Notes: generated from the letters alone by a model not told the origin. DNA of 64,000 bases from Phoronis australis (GCA_002633005.1 NMRA01000566.1:161654-225653), one strand, 5' to 3'. Positions 17,101-31,500 are shown, counted from the first letter of the stretch. Made by a program: numbers and translations.

Positions 17101-20100
17101 GTCGAGGTCGTCGAAAAATTTTGTGCATGCTCAAAATTTCTCAACGTATGTCAGCGTATGGCTATACGTCCCGTATACGCAGGCCATAAGTAATAGGTAA
17201 GTTATGCGATCGTTGACACACGTTCAAACACGTTAAGTGTAGGTTACTCATAAGTCCAAATACGTCGAGATAATGTCTAGCGTACCCAAAACTTATGAGT
17301 AACGTGCTTTGAACGTATGTATAACTTATATCGAACTTATCTCCTACGCATATTGACGTATGTAGACGTATTTAACATGTTCCGGACGACCACAGAACTT
17401 ACTGAACGTGTTTCTAACGTACAGCTGCCGTATAATGGCGTATTGGTAGCGTTTAGGGGAATTGGGATATAAAAATGGGGTTCACAGGAGGAACCCGTCA
17501 GTACTCCTCTAGATTTCATGGTGAGCAGATGTTCATATCATCCGAGAGATGGAGGATCCGGCAAGGCTGAGACGAGAATACCTACTAGCTGTTCTCCAAC
17601 ATCAAAATGACCTCATCGATTTGACACTTTACCAGTTGCGTGCCAATAAAGCCAGGAGAAGAAGAGGTGAACGGAGGAGAAAGAACTGGGTGAGACCATG
17701 GATCAGGAGGCGACGTCAGTTTGGCATATATGACCAGCTTATGGTGGAACTCCGTAAGGAGGACCATACATCCTTCACTAATTTCCTGCGTATGCCCCCA
17801 GCGATGTTCGACGAGCTGCTAGCCAGAGTGGGTCCAAGGATAATCAAGCAGCACACCTTCTTCAGGGATCCGCTTGAGCCGGGCATGAAGCTGGACTTGA
17901 CATTGCGTCACCTTGCCTCTGGGAACAAGTATGCCTCGATGAAGTTNNNNNNNNNNNNNNNNNNNNNNNNNNNNNNNNNNNNNNNNNNNNNNNNNNNNNN
18001 NNNNNNNNNNNNNNNNAAGTTGTGTACGCCGGCAACACGCTAGGCATTCGTTGGAATAAGTTATCTATAAGTTATCGAAACGTTCTATATAATTTACTGA
18101 TACGTTATGTATACGTCCAACTCGTTATGAATACGCTATGTATACGCCCAAAATTGAAAAAAAAATCGATAATTCAGCGTATGCCAGCGTTTTAGGGAAA
18201 TTCTGATATGTCGGCGTACGCTGGCTAAATCGTCAAGGTGTGACAGGGCCATAAGTAATATGTTGCGTCGTATCTCTCCATCAGAAGAATACGCACATAT
18301 CACATACAAACTGTATTATAAACTCATTGCTTGAACATAAACCTTTATGGCTTAGAATTAACCTGAGAAAGAAGCGTATCCGTCAGTCATATCTTGTTTT
18401 GAAGTGTGTAATCCATCCAAAACAACCAATCCAGAATTGTAATGATATAGGTCTAGAGCATGGGCGGTGCACCACAGGGGCTGGGGTGGCACTTTTTCAG
18501 TGGTGCACCGCCCATTTAGAAGCATTTCTTCAGTACAGGTCAACTGAAATCTGCACAAACCTTTTGTTTGCATTCTCCTCTGGAACAGTCTTGACACAGC
18601 CCGTCATATGCTGTGAACATGGATTCCTCACTCCATATGTTGCCGTCGTTACTGACAGAGATCATAACACCTGATGCTGGTTTACCTAGTGACAACAGGT
18701 GGACAAGACACTGAAGATGCTCGACCTCTCCCCCATTGGGCCAAAAGGTGTGCAAAATGACATACGTGTACGTGTGTACTGACAATGATGCTGAATTCAG
18801 TAGGTGCGTATACCATTCTCCATTCAGTTTGGGATTATGAAAATCGAGCAGGAGCAACAGAGGAGCACGTCACCAGTAATTTGAACTTAACTAGCTCTTA
18901 ATTCAAGCGACGCAGATGATTTCGTTTTAATGATGAAAGTACATGTACGTATTACGGTTGTACAATGACTGCTAGTAAGACGTCCGTGTTTTTTCGTAAT
19001 TGTTTTGAAAATGTTCAGCGTTCCCCTTCCCTCTTAATGTTAGAAACAAAATAAGTTAATGAGTATAAATTAGTGGACTTTAACTACTTTTATCCAAATC
19101 GAGTACACCTGAACTTGATCGTTTCATAAATAGTACGAATACTAACCACGACCAGCTCGTGGGACAGGCAGGCTGCACGCTACCTCTCTGAAACTTTCGA
19201 ATTCTGCTGCTACCAGCCGGTACCTGGAGGTGGGATGCACAGCAGCAAAAGGTCGTCCGTCGACAACCTATAATGAAAATTTGTTGTCAATGGGCATCTG
19301 GTAAGTACTAAGGAAATTGTACCATATTTTGGAGAGATCACTCAAAAATGGGACTGTCATGTGCGAGTGCGCGTTCAGTAACTACCTTGAGAAACAAATA
19401 CTTTGGTACATTGAACGAAAGAAAACATTCTCATCCATGCTCACATAGTCATGCATTGAAAAATCTTCAAAAATGTTCTAATTTTAATCCCTTCTACTTA
19501 CTGTTTTAAATAAATGAAAATTTCGAACTCGTCTCCTTTAGATCACACAGTCCACAATTGACGACGTAAGCTTGCATGCATGTGCGAGTAACTTGTTAGT
19601 TAATTCCTAACTTAGAACGTTCGGGTTCTGAGATAGAACACATTGGAGAACCGTCGACGATTCCTACTACATGTATGTCAAGCTGCGCCCTTTAAGTATC
19701 AAAGACCCTACAGTGGCGGCAGGTACACTAGTCATAACAAACATTAAGTTAATGCTTTTTTATTTTACAAACCTCAACATTGCGAATGCGACACGTCAGT
19801 TTCGTAGAGTCCATCAAGTTGTCAGCTGAAAGGAAGGCTGTTTGGCAAGGCCTTTTCCTTATGTCACAATATCCGCCCCTGTAATATATAGTGAGTACAA
19901 TTGTCATCCTGGTACCAAATCCATATAAGTGTACGAGTGGTTCTTTGTGCAGCAGTTTTGCTACAGAAGTGTGTGATGGATCATGGTCTGTGTACTGGTA
20001 AACTGCAGGCACCAAGCTTGTTTATTCCAACGGCTATAAATGGCAATACATCACATTTTCTTGGTCACTAACATTATCTGTCATTTTTAATTCTGAAGAG

Positions 20101-22562
20101 CATCTGCACCAGCACGGTGAAATCGTGGTCAACACCGTCATATTTACAATTTGACAAACAATCGTTGACGAAGATCCAAGTGAAATGAAAAAAACTAATG
20201 ATCAGTCTAGGCACAGAACGTAGAAAACGTAATGGAAACCAGGAGAGGTATGAAATGCTTCAATTCAAAAATTTTCAGAGTTTCAACATACACCTACCTG
20301 GCAATTTCAAAGACTTTCGGAGGAGTGTTGAGGGTGATTGAGCAGTCAACCCCGGCAAAGTCTTTATTACAGGTACACTTCCCTTTGCTACAGGTTCCCT
20401 TCAAACTGCAATCATTGGGACACAAATCTTCTGTTATGAAGGGTGGCGGTACCTCAGTGCCTGGAGAGAAACAATCGACACTATAACAAACTAAGTTGGG
20501 TCTTTCATCAAGACGTGGCTAAGAAGAACAGCTCACATGCAGGTACACTATCATGTTGCAATGATTAATCGATTTTAATTTTTATAAATTCATAAAGTTT
20601 CACGTCAAAACGTCTTATGGAGAAGATAACAGGTAATGACCAACCCATTTTGGTACTGAAGCCTTAGAACTAATTGATGTCATGTGCCCAACATTGACCG
20701 CTTTACAGATAAAGGAAATTTTTATAGGAGCAATGAATCGCGACATGTTGAATTGTTAGAGCACATACAATGCATGCAGTGTACCGATAAAGCTGCATAT
20801 TGTGCATCCGTTTCCATAATAAAATGCCAGTTTTTTACATTTTACTACACTCACTTGTAGTTCATTTTTCAACAAATATAATTATTCCATATTTCATTAT
20901 GGTTGCCTCGTGCTTGAATATAACTGGTGGTAAGTACATTAAATAGTCAGATTACAGCTGATACATAAAGTCAGCACCATTATCTCCCTTGACATAGTTG
21001 GCGGGATCTTTAAGGATCATCTCCTGACATGCATCCTCTAGTTTGCTCAGGCTTGCTCTTGCAAAGTCTGTGTCGTCAGAAATCTAGAAGAAAAAGCTAC
21101 ATTTGACTCAAAAGGATGACTAAGCAGGTTTGTGTGAACAGGTGGGTGTGTCACAATGTGAAGGGAGGTCTATCTCATCAATGATGGCGCTGTCATGCGT
21201 CTCAGACAGCAGCATTAATTCAAAAAGACGAACGACCCCGTGGAGAAGAAAACCGGATATGATGGTAAAATTGAATGATCGTGATTGGGCGGTAGGAAAA
21301 AAGGCAATTACGTGGCAGATGTTATACTCGCCCTGATAGCCAGGCGCATGATGAACTAATGTAAATCGGCGATATTCCAAAAAGGTACAATAGATACCAA
21401 AACTAATTTGACGAAATGTCGTTACCTCATCACGTCATTTCAGTAATTCTGATGGTGAATACGCTTAAACATCCTGTCGTTTCACACTGTTTCTACCCGA
21501 TTATTTTGGTGTGCGCTTTTTAGTAAACCCCAAGAAATCGCCTTTTGCATTATTTCCAGGTTATCATTCCTTGCATGCACTCTCTACTAAGATAGATCTC
21601 AGAGGAGAAGGAGCCACCTTTGTGCAATACTCAATTGCCTGCCAATAAAGTCAGGAGTCCGAAGGTCAAACCACATTGTCTCCTCTTGCTTCAGTCAAAC
21701 GTAATTCTATGATACGAAAACGAAATAGTTTACGGAAGTTCAGTACAGACATAATGTAGCATAACAAGGCGGCTACTTCACAAGCAGTTAGCAACAGGTA
21801 AGTGGATCATGAAAAAGACCTTGCGACCTATTGAACTTTAAATCATTGGTGGAGAAAAGTTGCAAAAGAGAATTAATATTTTTCAAGATTTATCCACGCG
21901 CAATATAACATACCTTGAGATCTTCTACACAGTCACTAATGATGGAGTCAATATTGATCTTTGATTTGTCACACCTCTTGATCAGACTTGACTTGAAAAG
22001 TGTGTTCTTGCAGAAGGCTCTCGCTTGTATTTCAGTTCTACCACTTGGCGTGGGGAAATTTGGAACGACAACGACATCGTCTGAAAAGAAGTGTTACATT
22101 TTAAAACATTATATCGGGTTTTATTTGGCCAGCACGCCACTTTGACCACGTAAATCATGTTAGTGTGACCTAGTGATTACCAGTCCGAAAAGATTTCTGC
22201 TCAAACAGCAGACCAGACGTGAAATGTGCGAAATACAATTCCACACCGGTTTAAGAATTACATATTTGTATTTAAATCAGTATCTTAGGCATTTAAATAT
22301 CAAGTTGTGATAAGAATTGCGATATTAAACCTGGAATCTGATGATCTGAGCATCTTCACAAGAATAAAGTTTTCTTACGAGCAATGCAACAAGAGGCGGT
22401 CATCATAAACGACCTTTCTTCCACAAGTAACTCACCTTTGCTTCCATAGTTAAAGACATACTGGTCATCCTCGTCCGTATCAAGGTCGTGGTAAGTTGTG
22501 TCTCGACGCAAACGAGTCTTCTTGTTAACCTTGTCTGTAACATCTTTCCATTTGTTGACGGA
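14130..22562 (-). CDS. VWDE: VWDE-like gene, 3' block: EGF, TIG-like, Thr-rich linker and Cys repeats (exons 13-23)
   Basis: Exons: 22436-22562, 21914-22080, 20978-21083, 20298-20460, 19773-19878, 19147-19267, 18561-18670, 16281-16389, 15588-15723, 14878-15014, 14130-14344. Exon 16 holds the EGF-like module CPNDCSLKGTCSKGKCTC. Exons 17-19 resemble the module that follows EGF domains in VWDE proteins (GGYCDIRKRPC, then VMISVSNDGNIWSEES). Exon 20 has CLIDGRCYKNGD, CDPNKSI and EWTH. Exon 21 is a Pro/Thr-rich, probably O-glycosylated linker. Exons 22 and 23 are paralogous Cys repeats: C-x-C, CACC, G-C-x-C, QCV-x-CG and CG recur in both (DCACCDQGGCQC and SCACCQNLGCNC). The stop is TAA at 14130-14132. 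The exon 15 donor (GTGCTG) is weak and was chosen because it alone keeps phase with exon 16. Confidence 0.8.
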
Positions 22563-25500
22563 CTAAAGCAAGAGTATCGCCATTACATACATGTACACAC
22601 ATACAAATACATAATTATACACATGCATGCAAATACACGCCCACACGCTTGCAAGCATGCACGCACGGACATACAGAAATATACTGGGACCATTTTGTCG
22701 CCAATTTATCTCTCCACATTTTTTACAATAGTACTTTATCAAACAACCGCAACACTTTTGATCAGCCATTTAATCAATAAAGCAACGTAGAACACAAGCA
22801 TAGAAGTTTTTTGCTGAATATTTCATTTCTCACCCTTTTCACTGGGTCATCGACCTTGTTTTGCACACGGCAGTCCACTTTGCCAGTTTGCGTTTGACAC
22901 TTGCAGAACGGAGGGTTGTATTCAAATCGTTTTTCGTGCTGAGGAACAGAGTCGAACAGGCTGGTTCCATACGGAATTCTGTACAAGAAAATAATCAAAT
23001 GTAACTTTATTACGTGCAGCATTTAGTCATCGATCTTTTTGCGGTAAGTGCGAGAACTCGCTTGCTGGTGTGTAACGACCGCTAACAAGTGTTGAAACCA
23101 TGCGCACCACTCGATGTCGCGTGGATGTTATGTAGATCTACAGTTCTGACTTATCAAAAGACCTTTCTATTAAATAAGTTTCAATAGAGCAAATCAAAAA
23201 ATAAGAAGCCACAATATAGATGAGTGTTAATTATATGTTGTAATAATTTGTGGTCCTCGAACTAATTACTTTGGCGAGACTGACATATTTCAGGCACTGA
23301 TAGGAGTGTCACATAAGAATATTGTCACGTTACGTACCTCAATAATGACTCAACGACATCAGTTACATTCTTTAACCATTACGGATGCATTTGTGTATAA
23401 TGAGACAATTCGATGTTGGTCAGTACTATTTGACATATTGTAAAAGAAAAATAGACAACATTTGCTAAACTTGTGCAGTTTTATAAAAAGAGTTGCATCG
23501 TAAAAATTAACTTTTACTTGGTCCAATCTTAAGTTCAATAGAGTTTTTTGCTTCGATGTAAAGGACACTATGGAGATCTGTTGTTTAAACACGCCAAATG
23601 TTACCTCCAAGATTCGAAGAACTGTTTTGGGAAGACATCCCTTTGGTTGGTGTATACTTTCCCGCCTTTCATCGTGTAGTCATTGGCGGCATTGTTATCG
23701 AACGTGCCGCAGATACCTTCGGTCACAGTGAAGTCGTCAGAGGTTGCTTGGGTGTAGACGTTTAAGCCGTAATACTCTGCGCCTGCTTTAACCCACCCTC
23801 CAGATGGGAAGAAGAACTAGACAAAAATATCGTGCACCTCCTTGATAAAGGAACAAAGTCAATTATCCAGAAAGACTTTCCTGTGGCTTTAACTCACGTT
23901 CATGTGTTAAAAATTTTAACTTTCTTAACAGACGTGCATTAGATCTGACAAAGCAACGCCAACGCGTTCTTCCTTGAAATTTGGTTAAAACCTATCAACT
24001 GATAGCCGGCACGACAATCAATTAAATGGGGTTGGACTGAAGCAATAACAATTCGATATACTGAAAAACCGTTTACAATCTGAGTACAGATCAAGACCTA
24101 TAATAAGAGTATTGGATTGTAAATTTTTCTAACTTTGCAAATGTTGTCATATTGTCTTTATCATGTGATTTTTATTTTGACCGTAGGTATAGGAGAAAAG
24201 TTATGAATCGTAACCAGATCTTCTTTCATTACTTTATGCCCAATTTAATGCCATTCCGTGAATTCTACGAGAAAATTTTAGGTTTTTGCACAAAAATGAT
24301 TTCAATACTTAGAGTATTGTGTTTAATTTCTGAATAGTTGCTAAGTCCGTACCTGGAACCATTTTCCTGAAGGGTCCCGTTTAATGCTTGTTCCATCAAG
24401 GAGTTGGTTTTTCGACTTGACTTTCAGTTTTGGCGTCGTCTTGCCCCATCGTCCGTTGCACATGTCTAATGTAATGACGTCATTTCCTTCGCGAATGGCA
24501 ATTGCACAAATGCAAGAGACTTTCCAGCAGGTCCATGTTCGAATTTGCAACTAAAAGAAAAGTGATAATCTACTTTAGTTGACAGCAAGTTTACATGATG
24601 GTTATCTACCCATGATGTATAAAAATATGTACATGTACCTCGCTATTTTATGTTTAGATAAAATAAGAACTCAATTTGATTCAGACAAAATTCTACCTCA
24701 AATGGCCTCTTTTTACTTTTGTGCATCACATACTCTCCGACATTGTAAAGATGGTACGCTCTGGAAAAAGAAACAAACACCATCGATTGCATGAACACGC
24801 TTGGTACATATGTCCTTTGCGACACAAGTATTTCCGGGGTAGTGTTTTGTTGATGATTACATGTACATTGTGTGTAAGTGTTATATCTGTCGTGTGAGAA
24901 GTTCAAATAATACTTTTTGATTCAAGCAGTTTATGACAGTGTAACTACACAGAAAATGCTATATGTTATTGCATATAACAATGTTGAAATTCAGTTGGTT
25001 GTCTTCAAATCGTACCAGGAGATTTTTTTAAATTTAAAACGCATTAGCGAAACCTGTTCCTATTAACAATAGTCCGATGTAACAAATATCCCGTTAACTA
25101 ACAAAAACATTTGTAATTGAAGAATGCGTTCTAATCTTGTTATCCCTTTTCACTTCTTGTTACGATGTGGGTGATATCGGCAAGCTTCAGTGCAACTAGG
25201 CAGTGATCATCGTCTCTAGTTGAACTACAGACGGTGTACATGTAGCTCCTGTAGGAGCTCCATACAACGGAAGCTTTTCGGCGAATTGTGCCTCATACTC
25301 ACTAAAACATCAATGCCACGCTATTATCAATACCTTTTGCGCATAGAGGGACATGTCTGTAGCTCAGCTAAAGACGGTGGTCACTGTCTGCAGGGCAACG
25401 TGCTATGATTTAGACCATCTACTGACCACTGTGGAAATGGTACATGTATCTAATTAAATGTTATTGAGGCGTTGTCAGGGCTTCGAAAGAGTTGTCAGTT

Positions 25501-28500
25501 CGCTGTTGCTTAAGATCAGGTCATTTGAAGTTGGCTTGTCACGGCACCTCATTTCATGCATCGAGCATGGTCTACAGAAATAAAGAGCTATCAGCTCTTT
25601 GCAGACACAGAAACTATTTCTCACCTGAGTAAAGAACAAGGTGATAGCAACATCATAGCTGAGTTAAAAGGTCTTAATCAAAAGTGGAACTCTGGCTTAT
25701 AACTGCTTTAAGTGCCGAGGTGAAAGCTAGCAAGAAAATACGTTGGTTTCAGAAACACGTATGGTCTTATGTTCAAGGTAGTCCAAGGTGTTTACAATAC
25801 GCTCTATTACTTACGCTTTGCGATCAAACCCGACAAAATGAGGGTCTCCAGTACCCTGGCAACGTTGAGTTCCTTCGTCTTTAGTAATTAACTGAAACGA
25901 TGTTTAAATGCCTCTGGTAAAATGTTCGACTTCACAAAATATAAAGTCAATCTCATATACAAGTAGGGTAGTAAATTCTAATCTTTGACCAAGTATTGCA
26001 AACGAGTTAAATTTTGGACTTCGTGTTGACAGTTTGGGAAATATTCTCCAAAATCATTACGTATACTTGCATGAACATTAACTCGTACACCTTATCAAAT
26101 TTGACCGGGATGAAGCTATGAGCTTAGAAATCTACAAGTGATGTGAGGAATGTGTACAGGTAACATCTCATGTGGTTAATGTTAATGGCTCACCTTTACA
26201 GAGCTTGGCTTGTACTCATCCCAAATGGCGGGACTGAAGCTGAAGAGTGGCTTAAAATTGACTTCCATACTCTTATCACCGTCATTTCTGAAATCTCTCG
26301 TGGCCAAAACGCTGAATTTAGTCTTTGCTTTCTTGGTCTTAGCGTCCCAATCTTCAGTCCTTATAGTTCTGATACACGACTCCGATGCCACCAGGTCAGC
26401 TGCAACCATGGAAACAAAGTCCTAAAATTACTGTTCAGTTTTGGTGCATAACCAAGAACAGAAACCAATCTTAGGACGGCGAAAGATACCCCGGCAAGGT
26501 GATATCGTGTCCCTGACGAAAGCCTGCCAGTGTAGCTTCTCATTACACATATTTTGCACATAAATTAAACAGCGTTAGGTAAAAGCTAAGATCTGAAATT
26601 TACACCTACCGATAGTCTTTGCTTTAATGTCCATCTCAATGTCAATCTGGCAGAAGAAAGCCATCCGATGCTCGCACACGATGGGAATGGTGGAAGTGAT
26701 TGTAACCTCTTTCGTCTCCTCTTTCTCCCCAACTTCCAGAACAAGAGGATCGACCTTAGCACAAAACAACGAAACTTTGAACAAAGACAACTTCAATGGG
26801 TAACTTTTGCAGGTGGTTGTCGATATGTTGAATGAAGCTGATAATACTTTTATCAGAACTGAAAAGGGGGGGATGTGATTGCACAACTCTCATAAATTTA
26901 AATTCACATACATGTAAATGGGTTCTTCTCATAAAACTATGCACTGCATCCCACTGCTTCAAAGCAGACGTGTGCATACAACTTTCTAAGTCGTCAGGTC
27001 GCAGTATGGGTAACTGCAGCACAAATTGCGTTGTATGAGGCCTCGTTTCGAAAGCAGAAAGTGGAGAAGTAACAGAAAACGTAGACTTTTGCAAATAGTA
27101 AATAGTAGATCAAGCGCGGCACTTACGAGTCTTGTTGACCTCTGGCTGACGAGGATCTCTTTTATGACGTCAGAAATGTTGCATATTGCGTGCCCCACTA
27201 ATACGTAAACGTATCATTATTGACTTGTCACAGTTTGCGTCCTGAAGATTTGGTGCAAACATTTGTACGCGGAAAATGTGCAAAGGTGGTAACAAATTGG
27301 TGTCTGGAGCAAACCCGAGATACGGCAGTTGCCATACTTGTAGTGTACAGACAACACATAACCACTCATCTCATTGCATGCAATTACACCTAAGACAATA
27401 ACTGTACAAAGAATATGTTAATTAGTATAAAAATAATTTAATTCTCAAAACAATTGACAAGGTTCGTACACCTGTATGAGCTAACATACCTGAATACCGA
27501 CCCAGTATCCATTACTCTCCTTCCACGGGCTAAATCTTCCGCTTTTCTCGTAAGTTGAACGCACCCGGCAACTCACCTACAAATTGATCAGAGTATAGTT
27601 GTTTGAAACTGAAACATTTCGCGCAAGCCTGCATTACTTGAACGATGTATCAGCCCTTTTACACGCTACGGGGAATGTTCGTCGTGAGTAATAGCAATAA
27701 ATATGTAATAGAATTGAAGCAAATTGAATAATTTGATATATAAAGACTCAGACTCCTCCTTCGTTCGAATAATATCTGTAAGCCAGGGTCGGCTGAGTTT
27801 TGTCTTCTGAGACTCCTGGCCAGAGGATTTTAATTTAATTTTAATTTGTTTATTGTCTGTTATCCATTGAATCGTATTACAAATAAATAAATAAATTAAT
27901 AAAACATTCTTTAATCATCCGAACAGGTGATCAATAAAAAAGAGAACGAAGAAATAGAAAGGATAATATTAACTGGCCGGTATGAAGTCACTGGACATGT
28001 TATCCATGACAGTTTCTTTATGACCTTGTGAAGAGTTTGTCCAGTAATGATTTAAAGTGTGAGCGCCTTACTTCGTAATAAAAACACTAAATAATTATAC
28101 TTGGTCTTTGCATAATCTAATAGCACTAAATTGTACCCAGGCAATAACAGCACATTGAAACACGCGAAACTACAAATGGGAGAATGGATCTCACTCGAAT
28201 TGAAATTCATATTTTCAAAAAGGATCAACGTAATATTTCAGGGAAGACTAATTGATGGACCGTGTATGTAGCTGAAAATGCGTTTAATTCAATAACTGTC
28301 AGTAATTACATGTAGATGTAGTGATTGGAGATAAAATTGCGCTTTGTGCCAGGGGGTTAAGTGTTTTACTCATGACGAATTCGTGTTACTCTTGCATGAC
28401 GAATGGGCAGTTCAGGACGCCACACCATGGTGTAGATGGCACGACATCTGTTTACAGATGCCGTGTACTTTTTACTACAATATCAAAATTCAGGTTCATT

Positions 28501-31500
28501 TGGATTACACGTTTTAAGTGACTATAAATCCACCCTCATCACAAAGACATATTTTGAGTTAGATTATTTACGGTTTTGAAATTCGTCTACGAAGTGGGGG
28601 TAGTGTCAGGACTTTAAAGAAGTGACAAGAGTTGTTTTGTATCAAGCTCTACAACGTATCTTGTCACGGCATGTCATTTTAAGCACCGATGATGCTCTCA
28701 AGGAGATGTGTGGTCTTTACAAGCGCAGAAATACATGTAACCACAACTCGTCTAATGAAAGAACAAGCACGTTTGTAACGATAAATGTCAAAATTTTGCC
28801 TCTTAGACTCGGGAACAAGGGTTTATAGCTGCTCAAAGGTAGAAGACACTTCGTAACTGCTCACCGATTTCCCCATGTTTCTCTTGAGGAATTTCTGAGC
28901 TAGAGGCACTACTTTTACATCACCCTTGACTCGTCGAGTTGGAACATTCTGATTTTGCTCGTGATCGAATAGCCACGTGACTTCGTAGATGCTATCTTTA
29001 TCGCTGGAATCCACGTTCAGATGGCAGTTGAAGTTGAACGTGATTGGTTTTCCATCTTGATATTCAATGTCCGGACCAGACATAGTTGGCGGGCCTTTCA
29101 TTCTCGGGAATGCAGCTAAAACTCACAAGAGTAAAGGTTCGAGCCACCACCAATATGAGATTCCATAAGTATTCTTTTTCAAACTGCGATTAACCCTCCA
29201 TGGGGGGTTTTTGAGAATTGTTTTGCATGTCTGGTACAAGTGAAAATATGGGATTTCAATATTCTTCAGTTTTGGCCTTTGACCTTTAATACATTGTATA
29301 GATGACCATTTGTCAACGTGAACATCCTCAGACTTCTATTATACCTTAAAAGTTTCCTCAGACTTCTATTATACCTTAAAAGTTTCCGACAAAGTGAAGC
29401 TTTCCTCTTGTAACTTATCTTAAAAGCCTACAGCTTTTAGAAGGAGATGTGGACGCCAGTTCAAAATTCCGAAAGAGCCTCACCACTTGTTTTCGAAATT
29501 ACGCCCAGCGAACTCCTTCGGAAATCCCTGGTAAATGTTTATGCCAACGCGTGTTCAAACTGCTTCGAGTTCAACTTCACCCTTTATTTTCTTAATAACA
29601 TGTTGGGTGACATGTTTCTTCACTTGAAGATGCTGTATTTTCTGCAATTTTACGAAGTGGCTCCACAGTCGAAAGCATATAATAATGTTAAATATAGTTC
29701 TCATCAACCACAAGAACAAGTTTCAGTGAAAACTCCTTCCAAATGTGCTGTACACAAGCATGTGTGGGAAGAACGCCACATAGAGCCATTTGATCAAATA
29801 ATTAGCTCTTAGCTGCAAGGGGGGGGGGCGAGGTTACATGTACTACTTTTTGGTACAGTATAGCAAGTGACGCATCAAGACACAAGAATCACGCAAAACG
29901 CCACGCATTACAAGCAAAGCCCCTTTCTTTCTCTCGCTTTACTTACGGGATCGTTTCATCGGACGCGAATATACAAGATCACACGAGATATCTCCGCGTA
30001 TTACACGTGAAGCACGTGAGCAAAATTTTCTCAAGAGTTCCCTGTGTTCACGGAGCGCAATCCAGTTTTGTATGAAGTCGGCCAAACAGAATATTATATC
30101 AGAAGTGTCTTCATACAATTGATGCCTTTCGTATAATTTAATCACGACACCTGCATTGCTAACGCACTGACTAACAAACGGATTTTCGATGAAGCAAAAT
30201 CTTGGCGGAGGCCACAAAAACGGAATGTCGGTAGCGTTTTTTCAGTCATGCTCATTGGGGCGGGCCCCTACATTTCCTAGTACAACTGCATCTACTACAA
30301 AATATTTGCTATAAGCAGGAGGTTTCATATTTTCAAGTGTGTTCCTCAAGTAGAGACTGGCGTTTATCAGAAACCTGCGTTTATTAAACTCTAGGCCAAA
30401 CTTTGAAAAAGCCGAGAAATATATTTTCTGATGTCGTGTCACGTTATAACAGTATCTCATGTTGTTAATAATATAAGCATATTAGCTTCACTTTTCGGTG
30501 CTTTGCACCTTCCCTATATGGCATCCAAAACATAATGGCCATATCTGACTACTATTGGTGAGCCGAATTATATTAAGGAGCTGGTGTTTATTAATTTCAG
30601 GGCACACAATTCCCCAGCTCAAACATGTACGAGAAGCTTTTGATGAACACAGTTACGGAGTTTCAGTAACGATGCTACATGTATGTTTCTATGAATTAAG
30701 TATCTGCACCAATATACCTTTGCAAGGAGAAAATCCAGTTGCAGAAAATTGATCCAGTGGACAAGGCGTTTCAGTTCCTGCAATAAGACAAGATTTAATC
30801 AGGTATTTATCATGGCCATGACAAGACACAGTTGTATTATTTAAGTCAACGATATACATGTTAGGGGCACCAATTGTGCACAAATATTGAACATTGGTAA
30901 CACAGTTTTGAGTGCTTTGTATATTTTTGAAATATACTTAGCATTACGGTTGTGCACAGTAGTGCCATAAAAGCGTTTGGAAAGTCATATATCAAAAATA
31001 GCTTGGTGTATTCACCGTAAATTTTAGGTACGGTGATTTTTTAACTGTTCTCCAAGACGAGTTACCAAGGACTGGAAATTTATGATTTTTATGAAAAACG
31101 GAAAAGAAGCATGAAAATCACACGAAATGTTAAAGTAGAAAACTAAAACCATAAGACCGTTTTCGAGATTTAATCTTGAACATTTCTATCAAACGAAATT
31201 TGGTCAGGTTATTAATGTCGCTTTGTTTGCAAAATTTTACTAAAAAATGATCACGTGACTTACTGAACGAAAAATTGGCAAAAGTCAAACATCACGTTCT
31301 TCAAGTTTTCTGTTTCAGAAATTATGTACTTTTCCTGAGTTAAATGCAACAATTCTCTTTGGATATCCGGCTGATTGCGTAGGCTTGTCAAATGAATGCG
31401 GCTTCACCGCCTTAAAGAATTTGTCACTAGAAAATAAAGTTTTAGTTAGTTTACTCCAACGTGTGTTTGCAGATGGAATAAAAACATTTTGAATTAAGAT

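Larger units (their letters stand above)
16955..18251 (+). mobile_element. PIF/Harbinger-type DNA transposon with terminal inverted repeats and TAA duplication
   Basis: The left end GGCCCTGTCACACCTTGACG continues into GATTTAGCCAGCGTATGCC; the right end, near 18208-18250, is its reverse complement over about 40 bases with few mismatches. The flanks read TAA at 16952-16954 and 18252-18254, which fits the 3-bp TWA target duplication of PIF/Harbinger elements. An open frame at 17549 encodes the start of a Harbinger-type transposase and then runs into an assembly gap. Subterminal regions are dense in short ACGTATG and TATACG words. It sits in the intron between exons 19 and 20 of the VWDE-like gene, inserted opposite to its transcription. 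Confidence 0.85.

Noticed and set aside
22590..22690. Possible regulatory array of CACA/TGCA words
   Set aside because: Best explained as a degenerate microsatellite within an intron.
29447..29812. 121-codon plus-strand frame inside a VWDE intron
   Set aside because: Low-complexity hydrophobic content, no recognisable domain and no splice or promoter context.
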